DNA from: Apostichopus japonicus
Taxonomy: Eukaryota > Echinodermata > Holothuroidea > Aspidochirotida > Stichopodidae
Length of the DNA stretch: 64,000 nucleotides
Direction: 5' to 3'
Assembly (NCBI RefSeq): GCF_037975245.1
Contig: NC_092567.1
Coordinates: forward strand, 6,384,714 to 6,448,713
The position numbers and the translations under genes are program-made. This document shows, piece by piece, positions 36,926 through 49,434 of this stretch. Below the pieces are notes generated by a model. That model did no database searches. It saw nothing but the letters and a program-made list of their open reading frames with translations, and had not been told where the DNA came from. Numbering within the stretch: the stretch's first letter is position 1; each line of letters begins with the position of its first letter.

Positions 36926-37429
36926 CATAAGCGTAAGAGGCTGGGGCTAGGGGTGCAGCCTCCCCCACCCCTCAACCATTTTTGGGGTGAACATTTGGGC
37001 AATATGATGAGGACTTTTCGGGCACCTACTGAAAGAAAATAATTGCAATGATGTAGCTAAAGGAAATCAATAGTTTAAACAAACATCTCCTTAGTTATTA
37101 AAATAAAGTTCTAAGCTTGACCGACTAATTCGCCGTTAAGGTTGCCCTACTAATGTAAAATAGAGTTTTCACATAATTAGCCCTCCAAGCTTTTTCTCAA
37201 TCTGCATAAGACATTTCGTTGTTTACATTAGCATCCCGCTTTATACTGCGCAACTTTCACGGACCGTACGGTACACGATGGCATACGATGTAATAACCGA
37301 TGCGTGCCTATATATGATATACACATTAACATGTTGAACCCGCGAAAAATGTTGGTTATATTTTTTACGGGCAAGTCGTTACTGCCCCCCCTCCCTCCCC
37401 CTTAATTAAATTGGGCTCTTACGCCTATG
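36926..37429. mobile_element. 504-bp hAT MITE with perfect 8-bp target duplication
   Basis: ACTATCAA flanks both sides exactly (36918-36925 and 37430-37437). The left end CATAAGCGTAAGAGG and the reverse complement of the right end, CATAGGCGTAAGAGC, match at 13 of 15. G-rich (GGCTGGGGCTAGGGG) and C-rich sequence lie just inside the termini. CATAGGCGTA termini plus an 8-bp duplication identify a non-autonomous hAT. It has no coding content. Confidence 0.85.
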
Positions 37430-37713
37430 ACTATCAATCACGTACAATTTACATACAGCAGTTCAAACTATCATCATTATTATCTGCATTACCATATCCA
37501 TTCTAATTTATTTTCTTGGATTCGTTGAAACACAAGACTTGTGATTATAATTAGTTCCGGTTAAAATGATCAATCAGATCTGATTTATTTTCTTGTTATT
37601 TTTTGTTTACTTTGTTTATCTTCATTGATTTAGTAAACAATAATCCTGACTAGGAGGACATTCCTCTACGTCTTCTACATCTCACACGATGATTACTCTA
37701 CTTCTATCCATAG

Positions 37714-37790
37714 GTTTGATTATTACGTTCTGCCAGACGCTGTTCCAGTTGGATCCATTCCATCATCCTTGAAATCAAGAAATGTGAAAG
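37714..37790 (+). CDS. NLR gene exon 6: start of unrecognised C-terminal tail
   Basis: The acceptor is CTTCTATCCATAG and the donor is GAAAG|GTATGG. It enters in phase 2, so that TG|G completes Trp689, and leaves in phase 1. It encodes FDYYVLPDAVPVG then SIPSSLKSRNVK (aa 690-714). The frame is open and the phase is right for exon 5, but no known domain is recognised. The exon lies 7.5 kb beyond exon 5. Confidence 0.55.
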
Positions 37791-40515
37791 GTATGGTCAC
37801 AATGACGTCATAATGGACACATTTAACATTTCTTACATTTAATTAAAGGCTTTACGAACTATGTGAATGTCTGTTGACTTGTTGGTTGTTTTTGATTCAC
37901 ATACAGGAGAGTAATGAATCAGCAACACATGATTGCCATTTTATATGAAGGAGACACCCAGAACAGAGTCTTGTGATATTAATAATAATAATACTAATAA
38001 TACGACTTATAATGCGCACACACTACTTAAACAATGAACTAAATAATTGAAATGTAACAACACTTATTGCTAAGCTTGGTTAATTTAAGAGATAAGTCAT
38101 GTTCCTTTCATTTCGCTCTTTCGATAACCCTGTCTTATAAGATGTTTTGTGAATAGCCATCACATCAATTGATGCTTTAAATCTCTTTCCCAAAAGTAGT
38201 GGTATCATACACTTTGGGAAACTTAATTACACAGCGACAATGATTGTGTAAAGTTTTGAAGTAATGTTGTGCTCCTCGGAGTAGTTCAACCCCCCCCCCC
38301 CCCCCCGACAAACACACACACATATATACACATCCACGCCTTCGCCTAAACCATTCTTTCAATCTGAATTGCAGAATAAAGTCGCAAAGTTAAGCTTAAT
38401 TCTTTTCACAGTTCTTCAAACGATTTTTTTTATCTGAAATAGCTGCAAACTGTATCAAAAATAAACGAAAACAAAAAGAGACCAAACAAGTATCGGAACT
38501 GTTGGTACTAGATGTACCGTACTCGAAATATTCTGATGGGTAATATTAGCATAAATACTTGATAAAGGCAACGATAAGACACTCGTCCTGCAGGTTTGTA
38601 CAGGAACAGAAGTTCGTCAAAGCCGACATTATATATGTGGAGGAGGGGGTGGGGGTCTGTGGTACTTCCCCAGAAAAAGGGGAAGTTAAGACTTCAAAGG
38701 ATACCTTCTGAGGCATAGTTTGACTTATATGACTTGACTTATGTCCAATATCTAAGTCTAAGCGCAACATTGTGCTTTAACTATTCTAAGTTTGTTTGAA
38801 ATGCGTGGTGGTGGGTTGGGGGGGGGGGGGGGTAACATCACATCACCACTTTGATCGGCGCTTGAAAAGAGTACAATTTGCATGTATTGGCGATTATTAA
38901 CATCCATGCATGATTTGCCCTTGAAAAAATAGTAGTAGAAATAAAATGTGGGTAATGATATAAGGGAACGCATTTAGAACTATATGTGAATTTAAAACCA
39001 TATATTTTATTTTGTTTCATTTATACACTTACGAAAGTAATACAAAAACGAAGAAAAGAAAACAGAATCGTTCCGTCTGTTACTCCCCTAACGTCTACAT
39101 TTCCCCAGATTTGGATATATTTGGCTAATAAAATGAAGCAGCTTCCAGAGGCTTCGCTCCCTGACCCCCCCCTCCCCCCTAAGTACAACGGATCCCCACA
39201 AGCCTGCTTGGAATGCATTATATATAACTATGATTTATTTATTACATCTGTTTTGTGTTTGAGTGTTTTAAACTCGCTACGAGAGAACAAGGGATATCAC
39301 CAAATGCAAAAACTTCAGGTGGCTTCCCTTCGTGGAACCAACCAGGGCTTGAAATATATTTCAGAGAAAGCCCCTCGACCCGCTTGAGCACTCAGAAACG
39401 TTCTATACAATTTTGAAGTTAAGCTTCTTCCTTACAACCCTTTCTAAAAATTTCTGCAGCTTCCGGGGACTTCGCATCACACCCTTTAATAACATAAAAC
39501 TATCAAAGAAAAATATCTAATTTACATTTTGATCTGTAAATCTGCATACAAAGCGAAATGTGCATAAAACAGGCTTTATGCTTATAAGATGAGTACTAGT
39601 TTAATTTTCAAGCCATCAATATACATATTTTGTATCGATTCGGTACAGTTTAACATCGGTGATATATACTTAATGAGATAACGATGTATTCTTTATTCCA
39701 TTTAACGCGTGTTATCTGTCGAATTGTTAACTTAATATGTTTTTTTGATTTTCGTTGAGATGCTAAACTGTCATAAAGTAAACTTAAATATTAAAGTAGG
39801 CTAACCACTAATCTTGCAAGTAGTAGTTAAGAGAGGGGTTCAGATACAATTCAAGTCGTTTTATTCATCAATCAAAGCCTAAATACAAGGAAAGAACAGT
39901 AATGTTTTTTATTAAATGTTCTTAACTGTATGGTCCACCATCTTGTCTACAGACGTCTGAAAGAATTGTAGACGTTATATGTCCTTGCCAGTCTTTCCTT
40001 CTACTTATCTAAAATTGTAAGGCAGTTAGCTGGAACTATATAAAACATCCATGGAATACTTTCATTATTACTGATATCTTCGACCACATGCTAGCGTATT
40101 ACCACATCGGGTTTCTTAAACACACACACACACACAAAAGCGTAGCCATGTTTACAACTTTCAATTACTTGGAAATCGGCGATTGTTTGGAATGTATGTC
40201 CTATATTTTGAAGAGGTAATATAGTATTGTACGTACACAGCTGATTATGTAATGGATTAAATATTTCAATTTGAATAGTTTTCACAGGTATATTTTTTTT
40301 CGTTTTCGGTGTTGCGTGATTTCATCTACACAGGGAAAAGAACCATTATGAATGGCTAAAACTTGAAATATTAAGCAGTTAAAACAGCCATCTACACCAC
40401 AAGAAAGTTATTTCATTACATCAATCTTTAGTATTCGCGTGTCCTGGTTAATCAGAACATGAAATCATGAAAGCACTCGCGTAGCAGTTACGCGACCCCA
40501 CCTCCACCCCCTCTC
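37791..40515. other. NLR intron 6, first part
   Basis: C/G homopolymer runs occur at 38289-38306, 38818-38832 and 39164. GCTTCCAGAGGCTTCGCTCC, GGCTTCCCTTCGTGGAACC and GCTTCCGGGGACTTCGCATC at 39138, 39321 and 39458 are related words, probably an old dispersed repeat. No gene is supported. Confidence 0.45.
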
Positions 40516-40517
40516 AA

Positions 40518-40606
40518 AAAACGGGTACCCGTCTTGTGTGCTTTTGATTCGGGTACACGAATGTTCGGTCCGGTACCCGGGTATTCGGGTACCCGACTCA
40601 GGCCTA
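40518..40606. repeat. CGGGTACCCG-rich terminus, hAT-like
   Basis: The words CGGGTACCCG, GGTACCCGGGTA and CGGGTACCCGACTCAGGCC cluster within 90 bp. Such self-complementary words occur near the ends of some hAT elements. Only one end was found, so this is a solo or truncated terminus. Confidence 0.45.
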
Positions 40607-41697
40607 GAATGTTCTTACTCATTAAATAAAAATAATGCTCAAGAGAAAGTTTTCATCCTTCGCTCGGATCAAGGAAATTATCATGGATGCAACTATGCTG
40701 CAGGCTATGGTAGTCTCTGATGAAAAAGGAATTATCGTGGTTTTTCAAACTAGATCCGTATTTCTTGAGTTTAATGGAAATGAGCATTTGTCATATCGTC
40801 ACTAGTATTGTTACTGAATCATAACCGAAAAACTAGGGACGTGCAGTTAGTTATAGCAGGTAGGTAGATCTGAACCGGTGAAACGGCCGATTATTTAATA
40901 GAGCGCACACTGCAACTATGATATCTTTGTAAGATCGGCTGCAATTTCAATTCAACAAGTATTGTTATCGTATACAGTTGCTGCTGATATTTCTGTTTAG
41001 TTCGTTTTGTAGTTTTTTCACGGCCTTATTGATATTCTGAAGACAAACCACGACACAAAACATAATTTATATTGATATGATATCTTCATTCATAGTTGTT
41101 TACATGTAAGTTTTTTGGTATCCATCAACACTTCTGTCTAGATATACTTTAATGTAGGCTTCTTGAAACTTCTTAGAACGTTGGACAGTGTTATTGTTAA
41201 ATGTTACAATTGTACATGTCAAATCATAGTTACACGATGTTAGATTATACTAACCTTCCTCCTCCATATAAGGGACAAGTAGAGAGATTGATGTTTTTTG
41301 TCTTAATACAGTTTAAGAAAACATATCCAAGAAAGTGGCTGGAAACAAGACATTTAAACCTTAGTTTACATACTCTCAGGACATCGGAAATGTGATCACG
41401 TGATTATGACGATGATTTGTCTAGTCTTGTAGCGCCATAATTTAACTCAATCAAGTAATTCCAAATACATTTAGTCTTTTTCTAGTATCAATATTTAAAT
41501 TATTGGTATTCACGATCTTTGATGACGTCATTAATGCGCTGTAGTATAAAGCTGAATATCTTGATAACCGGGATAGCTTTACAAACATCACGAGCAATCA
41601 AATGTTTTATATCTCTTTACAATAACACATCTATACTAAGAATACACCTTAATGCATTATTGAAATTAATGAAGAGTAATATCAATACATGCAAACC

Positions 41698-42292
41698 TCC
41701 ATGCTCACAGCTTTGTGGAAGCTCTTAAAACCTCATGGGTCAAGCGTTATTGTAATAATGCCAACACTGGGAATTGGAAGCTCTTTTTTCATTCCTCTCT
41801 TTCGCCGTTCGGTAAAGAGTTGCTTTTCAAATGTAATTTTCATGTCGAGGATATTTCCTGTATCAAAAATATCTTCATTAATCAAATTTACGTGGCATGG
41901 AGTAAAATTACCTTTAAGAATCATTCGGATCACTTTGGTGATAAAATCCTTTGGAATAATCATTTTATTAGAATTGATAATACCATTGTTTATGACAACA
42001 AACTTCACGTTGCCGGTTTACTGTTTGTCAAGGATATATTTTTGCCAGATGGGAAGCTATTGTCCTTCAATGCTTTTCTAACCAAATTTAAGATATTAAG
42101 GTATCATTTTACTTGTTTTCATGGGATCATTTCTGCAATTCCTAGAAGTGGAAAGATTCTGTTTTACATTATGTTAATAATTCCTTTGTATCATTCAGAT
42201 GACATACTTATGTTGTTATCAGAACTCTAAATATAATCGATGTACCACATACATGTTTAATAATCGTGAATAAATGAGACGGAAAGAAAAAA
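41698..42292 (+). mobile_element. 5'-truncated LINE insertion with 14-bp target duplication
   Basis: AATACATGCAAACC occurs at 41684-41697 and again at 42293-42306. Between them lie the C-terminal coding part of a LINE ORF2, a 3' UTR of about 50 bp and an A-rich tail (GAAAGAAAAAAAA). This is the expected product of target-primed reverse transcription that stopped early. It sits in NLR intron 6 in sense orientation. Confidence 0.85.
41701..42230 (+). pseudogene. LINE ORF2 C-terminal fragment
   Basis: An open frame runs from the truncation point to TAA at 42228. FVEALKTSWVKRYCN, NWKLFFHSSLSPFG, ELLFKCNFHVEDI, ILWNNHFIRIDNT, VKDIFLPDGKLLSFNAFLTK and FHGIISAIP follow the order of the region after the RT in L1/Tx1-type and related invertebrate LINE ORF2 proteins (ALKxxWVKR, F..N....I, ILWNN..I.I, V.D....G..LS...F..K, ..AIP). 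The frame is unbroken over about 175 codons, so the insertion is fairly young. Endonuclease and RT are absent. Confidence 0.75.
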
Positions 42293-42306
42293 AATACATG
42301 CAAACC

Positions 42307-43544
42307 ACCTATCTCCACCCTCAACTTAATTTCTCAGACTCGTACACAGTGTACGCTCTTTAATTGTTATGTGTTTAAAGGACACATCGAGATTCCCATT
42401 GTTAATGGTGGAGTGACGTCACTGCTGATGATGTCATCATTGATCAATCTCAAAGACAGAAGTAGTTAATGTAAAGAACACATTTGACCCGATCCATTAA
42501 ATGCTTTACTATTTTTGACAGATGTTTATTATAGCTACTAATATATCTCGTGATAACAGCTTAGAGAGATTCAGAGACGATGTATAGTCGAAGTCAAAGT
42601 CTGTTTGTGCATTATTTAGAATATTCTAAACCGTCGATATTTGGACTTCATTTTCTGACACTCTCATAACGTATTCCTGCCCCCACCCCACCCTTACCAC
42701 TCTATCCATTTTGTAAAGTGAGGTATTAGCTGTCCTCTGTGTTCCAACACCTATGGTTTATTCTTAGTACAGTTTGAAGAACATTAAATAAAGGAACCCT
42801 GAGTGTAAAATCAAAACAACCTTCCTTTACCGAACCGGAATGCTCTTATATCCAGCAGTCCTCTTACATGGAGACTGGCTACGTTGTTATGAAAATGTTT
42901 GTATATTCTTTTACAAACATAATTTAACTGTAGATTTGTTATTAAACAAATTCCATGTTTCTTCTCTGAACAATTTTTTTTAAACAGTGTTTAATAAGGG
43001 CTCTAGTGATTTGTGATGACGTCACTGATGTTGGGTGTTCTCTGATCCGTTCATCGTCTCATGGATTAATATTCTTGATCTGAGCATCGAATACTCGACT
43101 ATCATGATTTGGTTCTGAATTTATCCAAGATTCGTTTGTGTTTGAATGGGAGCATATGCTTTCATTTAGGATAATTGATTAGATATGTTAATGAGATGAT
43201 AACAATTCTAACCTTATTTGTTTATAACTAAGAGGATAATAGTTGTAAATCTGATCAGGTATAAAACCGAGATGATAATGATAGTAAACTGATCGGTAAT
43301 CTTACTGAGATATAAGGTTTGTAAACTGATCAGCTATATTACTGATATGATAATGATAGCAAACTAATAAGATCAAACTTAAGGAATCAACTAGATTGAT
43401 TACTCAGCTAATATGAAGTTATCATTGAGGGCCAACATAAATCTCGTGAATATAATGTTTATGATTTCATTCCAGACCAACAAAGATGAAGTATGCACTT
43501 CATTAACACTCATTAACATATTTCTCTTTTATGTTTTTCATCAG
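42307..43544. other. NLR intron 6, last part
   Basis: Unique-looking AT-rich sequence ending in the exon 7 acceptor. It contains two TGACGTCA words (42414 and 43017). No gene is supported. Confidence 0.45.
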
Positions 43545-43606
43545 TTTGGAATCATATCGGCAATGACAAGTATCGTCGTCTGAATCTACTAACCGGTCAA
43601 TGGCAG
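43545..43606 (+). CDS. NLR gene exon 7: Trp/Arg-rich tail segment
   Basis: The acceptor is TTTTTCATCAG and the donor is TGGCAG|GTAAAG. It enters in phase 1 and leaves in phase 0. The peptide VWNHIGNDKYRRLNLLTGQW (aa 715-734, then Gln) is rich in aromatic and basic residues with regular spacing, more like a small folded motif than random intron translation. I do not recognise the family. The large introns on both sides (5.8 and 14.4 kb) and the lack of RNA data keep confidence moderate. Confidence 0.55.
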
Positions 43607-46600
43607 GTAAAGAGTTTAGTCACCTTTCATTCAGCTATCGCTCATTATGCAAGTCTGGTCAGCTTGTTTGCGTTATGCTGCCCTAGCACTGTTTTCAGTC
43701 CCTTATAAGTGTAAATAAATTAATATAGTGATACATTATCTGTGTAGTTACGTGTTGCTGGTAATATTAGAAGTTTCGATGTAAAGAAAGGACTTTCAGA
43801 GACCTTCCCGCTCCTACTTCCAAGGGGTGTGGGGCGGGGAGGGGGGGTGCGGAGAGAGCGGATGGAATCTTGCGTGCTAACATTGTCTAAATGAATCTCA
43901 TTCAGCGTTCACAACGCTTAGTTCTATATTGACACACCCGTACAATTTCCATGTCAATTTGAGACCGTTGATATTGTAAACATATACTGTATGCTTTAGC
44001 TAAAAGATTGACTTTTGGACAGGTTTGCTACATATTGTACAATCGATGTTGTGAATTTGCATCAAATAAACTTCACGTTTATTCTGAGATGAAACCGTAG
44101 AATATTATAAATCATATTGAACAGGTCTGCTCTTTTAATTTCTGTTTAACTGTTTACCATAACACATAACAACAGTCGTAACAGCCCGTTTAGCTGACCC
44201 TGTATCTTACTGTAGCAGCTTCCTGGTTTTATTAACTGGTCATGTTTAGTTAGTTGTTTCTGTTGGTGTGAGACGTGGGTCTTCATGCAGCATTATAACA
44301 CTAACAGATATATTACTTTTAATCGTTGTTCTTGATTCAAGTAATTACTAATCAAATTAATTTCACCATTTCTATGGTACTTTGCGAATTGGTCAAATGC
44401 ACTGGATGGTGATGGAGAAAATTGGAAGTTAGAATTAAGAACAGATGTATGTGGAATTTGACTCTAAAAACGTATTTTAAGTTGATTTCTATACTTTCTT
44501 AGTGTTTAACTCGAATAATTTTGAGCATTACGTCAATGCGTAAGCGTTTTAATAAAATCAAATAAAGCTGCATGCTACGTAATAGGTTATAACGTTGACC
44601 AATCCATATAATATTCACACATAACTGGATAGCCCTGCAACTAATTAAGATATCTAGGTATGTGTACAACCACATGACTGCTACTTATTAGTGAGTTATT
44701 TATCGTTTAATCAGATTCAGACAATAGTTTGTCCCAGAAATTGTTTGCCATTTTTTTTTATATTTGTAAGTTTCCAAACCTTTAATATCTCTGCCTACTC
44801 TCATCTTTCATTGTGTCATTTTGGTGAAATAAAGTAACATTCCTAACATTTGTAACTTATCTTTCCTTTTACGGTCAAGTTTGTTACCAGCATATTGTAG
44901 CAAACACAACACAATGATCCATTATGCTATTCTTCCTTTGTAATTAAATCTTACTAATAAATTAACTTATAGAAAGCGTCAAGGGCTTAGATGGATCACT
45001 TGCTTAAATTATTATTTATCCAGATTAGTGTATACGTCACTGACATAAGTGTGTTGGTCTAAGCAGGCTTATATATATAATGAAAGGACGGTTCTGGTTT
45101 ATATTTAAAACCAATAAACTCTGGGATATGCTTCTGAATGATAATTGTATTGTATTGTATAATGGGAATAAATTAGAAAACAGAAAGGAACTCTGTATTA
45201 TATATGTGTAGCTCTACTTACCCGCTTCGTTGTTATATTGTGCGAATACTATGGTAACCAAAACATATGTAATCACTTGATAAAATATTAATATAAGACA
45301 AATTTCGTATTTCCCGCGTGTTTGGAACGGACACAAACATACATACATAAGACAATTTTGAATGTGTCAGGATCCGAAGGTGCGTTGGGGGGGGGGGGTG
45401 GGGTTGGATTGTAGTTGTCCCAACTCGGTTACTGATAATCACTTTTAATATTTATAATTTGTCATCGGCTAATTGTTGATTGTATCTTGATATTATATAT
45501 TGCAACACCCGGACCTTCCAGCTTCATTAGTGTCTAGGATTGGGTGGAGGGTTGAGGGCGCCAAATAATACAGGAACAACTCATTTTAACTTTTGTATCA
45601 CGTTTATTCCAAACGAAGAAACAAAGTAATACAAATCTGGAAGTTAACAGAAATACATATCTTTAAAATATATATTTTTGAGATTAAAGTCTGTAAGTAA
45701 ATCACGGGCATCGTTATGATAATTAACAAACGAGCATAGCATTTCAACATTCAATAGAACACTAGTAGAGATGTGCGCTTTTTCGATCCTTACTTCTAAG
45801 TTCAATCTTACTCAAATATGAACTCAAATTAATCAAGGTAAATGTTCCTGCGACGGTTCCACGTACACTCATGTGTATAGGACATTAAATACCTGTAGTT
45901 TCTAGGTCAGAAATGAGGATGAACTGGTAACATAACAGATGGTGACCGATGCGAAGCAGCGCGATTCAACATTGGTGTTCTTTGTTTAGTTTTAAAACCA
46001 TAACATAAACTGGTTTTATTGCCTAATATCTGTGTGTGGAGTGCATAGATAAACGAAATTGCTTGTAAACATCAGACTCGCTGTTTTCTAGATTGCAAAT
46101 GCTGGACATTTTGGCGATTGATATAAATGAAGGAAAAGGTGATACGGTTCTTGGTAAAATGAAAGAAGATTGAAGGCTATTTTGTAATTTATGAAAATAT
46201 TATATTCGTGACATGGAATAAACTGTAGAAGAAGATTTTGCAAATATATTTTTTTAGTGGCACCAGATTTGCGCTGTGGAGTAAATCATTACCGATGAAT
46301 CAGTGTAGCTGTAATTAAATCACTTTTCACGCACATTTTCACAACACGACCATAATACCAGTCAATGTGTGGGGGCAATTATACTACTGCTTCGTTCTGT
46401 TGTCTAGATACCATGGTAACCAGAGAACTAGACACGTATGTTGTGACGCTGTATACGAGCACAATGTTGAGAAAGATCATGCACATGAATCTATTTTTTT
46501 TTTTTGCGTCGCGGATATGTATGCTAAGCCTTTGTCGTATATTGCTTTCTGGATTTTGTTAAAATCATCTTAGATTTACAGTAGACTCTCTTTTGGAGAA

Positions 46601-47319
46601 GCTGGATGGTCCGTTTACAGCAATTGTTGGATAACAAGACTAACTTAACGGATGTAACATTTACATAGCTGTTAACAGTATCGACTTAATTGCCATCAAA
46701 TAGCACTCAAAAGCTTTCATCAGTTTGATGATTTTTTATAAGTTTGATAGATGCTTGAATTCATTGGAAACCTGGTTGCTCTTTAACCAGCATCGGAACT
46801 TAAATAACACCTATCAAATTTTTCATAACACATACATACTCTATAGCTTCACCTTCTTATACATGTAATAATTGGGGCTGACGTTGTTTCTATTCTAAAA
46901 TCCTGCTGAGGCTAATACAAGCTGTCAGATTCATAGTTCCTACTATAATATTGCTAAGTATACAGTTGTTCAAATAACATGTACACTTAGAGTTTCCGTA
47001 AAAAATATATTACTCGAATCTATTATAAAAAGTCCGGCGCATGTATTGTTCATTTCATTTCCGTTATCAAATATAAAATATTTATAAAATAGGAGAACCA
47101 AAGACTAAGAAATATAAAAATATGTACATCAATATGAACATAAATATCAGGAAGTGAAAGATTAAAAAAATGTTACTAAAAATAATCTACAAAAAGGATT
47201 CAAGTCATTTTATTTGAATAAACTTTACAGCAAAGCTAAGAAAAAAACACTGAAGGACTTTATTCCATTTTTGGGGGCAAGATATTAAGATTGTGTACAT
47301 TTCTGTTGGCTTTTACTAG
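43607..47319. other. NLR intron 7, part before the composite element
   Basis: No gene is supported. G-rich runs occur at 43830 and 45386. The segment 45020-45120 resembles 56570-56670 (see findings). Confidence 0.45.
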
Positions 47320-47390
47320 GACCCCGGTCACACGTATACAATTGCATCTTCCGACCATCGTTTCTTAACTATAGTCCGCCCAGGAGAAAA

Positions 47391-47715
47391 TTCCTGTTAA
47401 TACCTGTTACAATTTCAATTGGTTTTAACCGGAACCAACAGGGACTAACAGGTACCTGTTAACGACAACTGGTTTTAACAGGTATTGTGACCAAAACCAG
47501 TTTATACCAGTTAATTGCCTGTTGCAACAGGTAAATTACCTGTAAGCTGTAACAGGTACCAATTGGTTTTAACAGGTACCTGTTAAACCAGTTGCTTTCA
47601 ACAGGTAAAATACCTGTTGAAAACAACCGGTTTAACAGGTACCTGTTGAAAACAACCGGTTTAACAGGTAGCTGTTACACCAGTTGCATTCAACAGGTAC
47701 CAGTTGGTTCAAATT
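47391..47715. repeat. Left array of AACAGGTACCTGTT / CCAGTT words
   Basis: About 325 bp are made of 6-base words AACAGG, CCAGTT, AACCGG and their complements, often as palindromes such as AACAGGTACCTGTT. A 31-bp unit ending in AACAACCGGTTTAACAGGTA is nearly perfectly repeated at about 47618 and 47649. CCAATTGG occurs at 47559-47566. Every word fits YAACNG, the Myb recognition pattern. Confidence 0.9.
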
Positions 47716-49434
47716 TCTGTCTCCACTTTAAGGCACATAACGGTGGATCACCGTTGTCAGAGAAGGTTTATGAGGGGAGGGGGGCTTGAAAATTGTTGTT
47801 TCTCATAAAGGGCTTATATGCAAAATTATGCAATTATTTCCTCTGTTTTTGCTTCCTTAGTTTTTTTCACCGTCGGACATCACGTCCCCAAAAATTTTTG
47901 TGGAGGTACTCTTTCCCCTGCCCCCCCCCCTTCCCCGCCCTCGCTGGCTTTGCCACTGCAAAGATGTGGTATAACATATGTCTGATCACTGAATTGTTCA
48001 TCCTATTTGGTACATTAATGTAAAATGAAAAATTCACATTAAATTTATGAGAGAGTTCTTCCAGATAGTATATGAATACGTAGCATACACATACATCAAA
48101 AGATTGAGACGAGCTCGCATCTATATTTAGATCAGTGATTCATAGTCTAAGAAAGTAAGACACATATTGCCAAGTTAAGATCAAGATAAAAATAATTAAT
48201 GTTTAAATTGTATTATGATTTAATTCTTTCTTATTTACTGTTGTTTTAAATTTTTGATATCAATTAATGATATTTGTAATTTTTAGTGACATGAAACTCT
48301 AAAATTGGGAGGCCAAAGACAATTTTTTAAATTTTTTCGATAATCACATTTTGTACGAGGTTGAACTTTGACTTCAACACCATATTCAATTTCGAAACCG
48401 AGGAGCAACGGCAACTTGCATTGCACAGCGTAAGCATTGCTTGGCATGGTTTCATACGATCACTCTAAGCAACTTTCAACTGTTAATCACCCAAGAAGAT
48501 CTATAGAAGAATGGAAGTATTAACCGCCACCATCGGCCTACCTGTTGTTCCTTAAACTTGGAGGTAAAACTAACGTTAATTGTTAGGCCACTGGCACTTG
48601 TGACCGTTGTTAGGCTAGCGTTTCGCAATACACAAGTGCAATGACAGTGAGTAGCCTAGGTTTTCTATTGAGTACTGCAGTGCATTCTCAACACTAAACT
48701 GTGCATTCTAAACACCAGTTAACAATGTGTTATGTGTGTATTGGGCTAGATTGAACAGTCGCTCATAATCTTCTAATTTATTTCCAAACAAATGCTGGGA
48801 CTGAGTTTCAATACTGTAGTTTACTTGAAGCTTAGGTCTACACTCATTTGGTAAAGATTTCTTGAATTTCCCATGTGAATCTAAATGGGTAGGCTATGTG
48901 ATATTGAATAAAACAAGGCTAGACCTTCAAACTTACTGTTACAGTAGGCTGAACAAATTATGTTGGATAGTCACCGGTATTATATACTTTAGTACTACTA
49001 CTAGTAAGGCTAAAAAAACGAGCGAAAGACAAACTGACTTAGTGTGACAAAGAACTGTTTCTTCTCTAGCCTAGGTCTAAATAAGACTTGTTAAGTGAGC
49101 AAGCAAAAATAACAACTTAAAACAATTAGGCCTATAAATAAGTTGGCTCAGTGCATTTGTGTTTCTAAAATCTTGTATTTTTAGATCTTAAAAACAAACA
49201 AAGATTTAGCCCATGTTTTATTATCTCTGTAGTCTGGGCATTTGATTCTGGTTGCAATGATGACACTCTGGTTCAAATGTTCAGCTTTATACAGTCTGCT
49301 TCAGACTTTTGGAATCCTTTTTTTCAGACTATTGTGGAAGCAAATCTCACATCACTTTGTGGTGACAACTTTATTTCATTTTTTCAAATGATTCATGACT
49401 ACTGCTGCTTTGCTATTTCCTTTTTCCAGGAAGA

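Noticed and set aside
42300-43544. Second NLR or further LRR exons in the introns
   Set aside because: I scanned for GLxxIL...LxxLxLSD-type peptides in the later introns and found none beyond exon 5. A profile search could still reveal diverged ones.
47592-47789. 65-codon frame across the CCAGTT/AACAGG array
   Set aside because: It is a by-product of the array.
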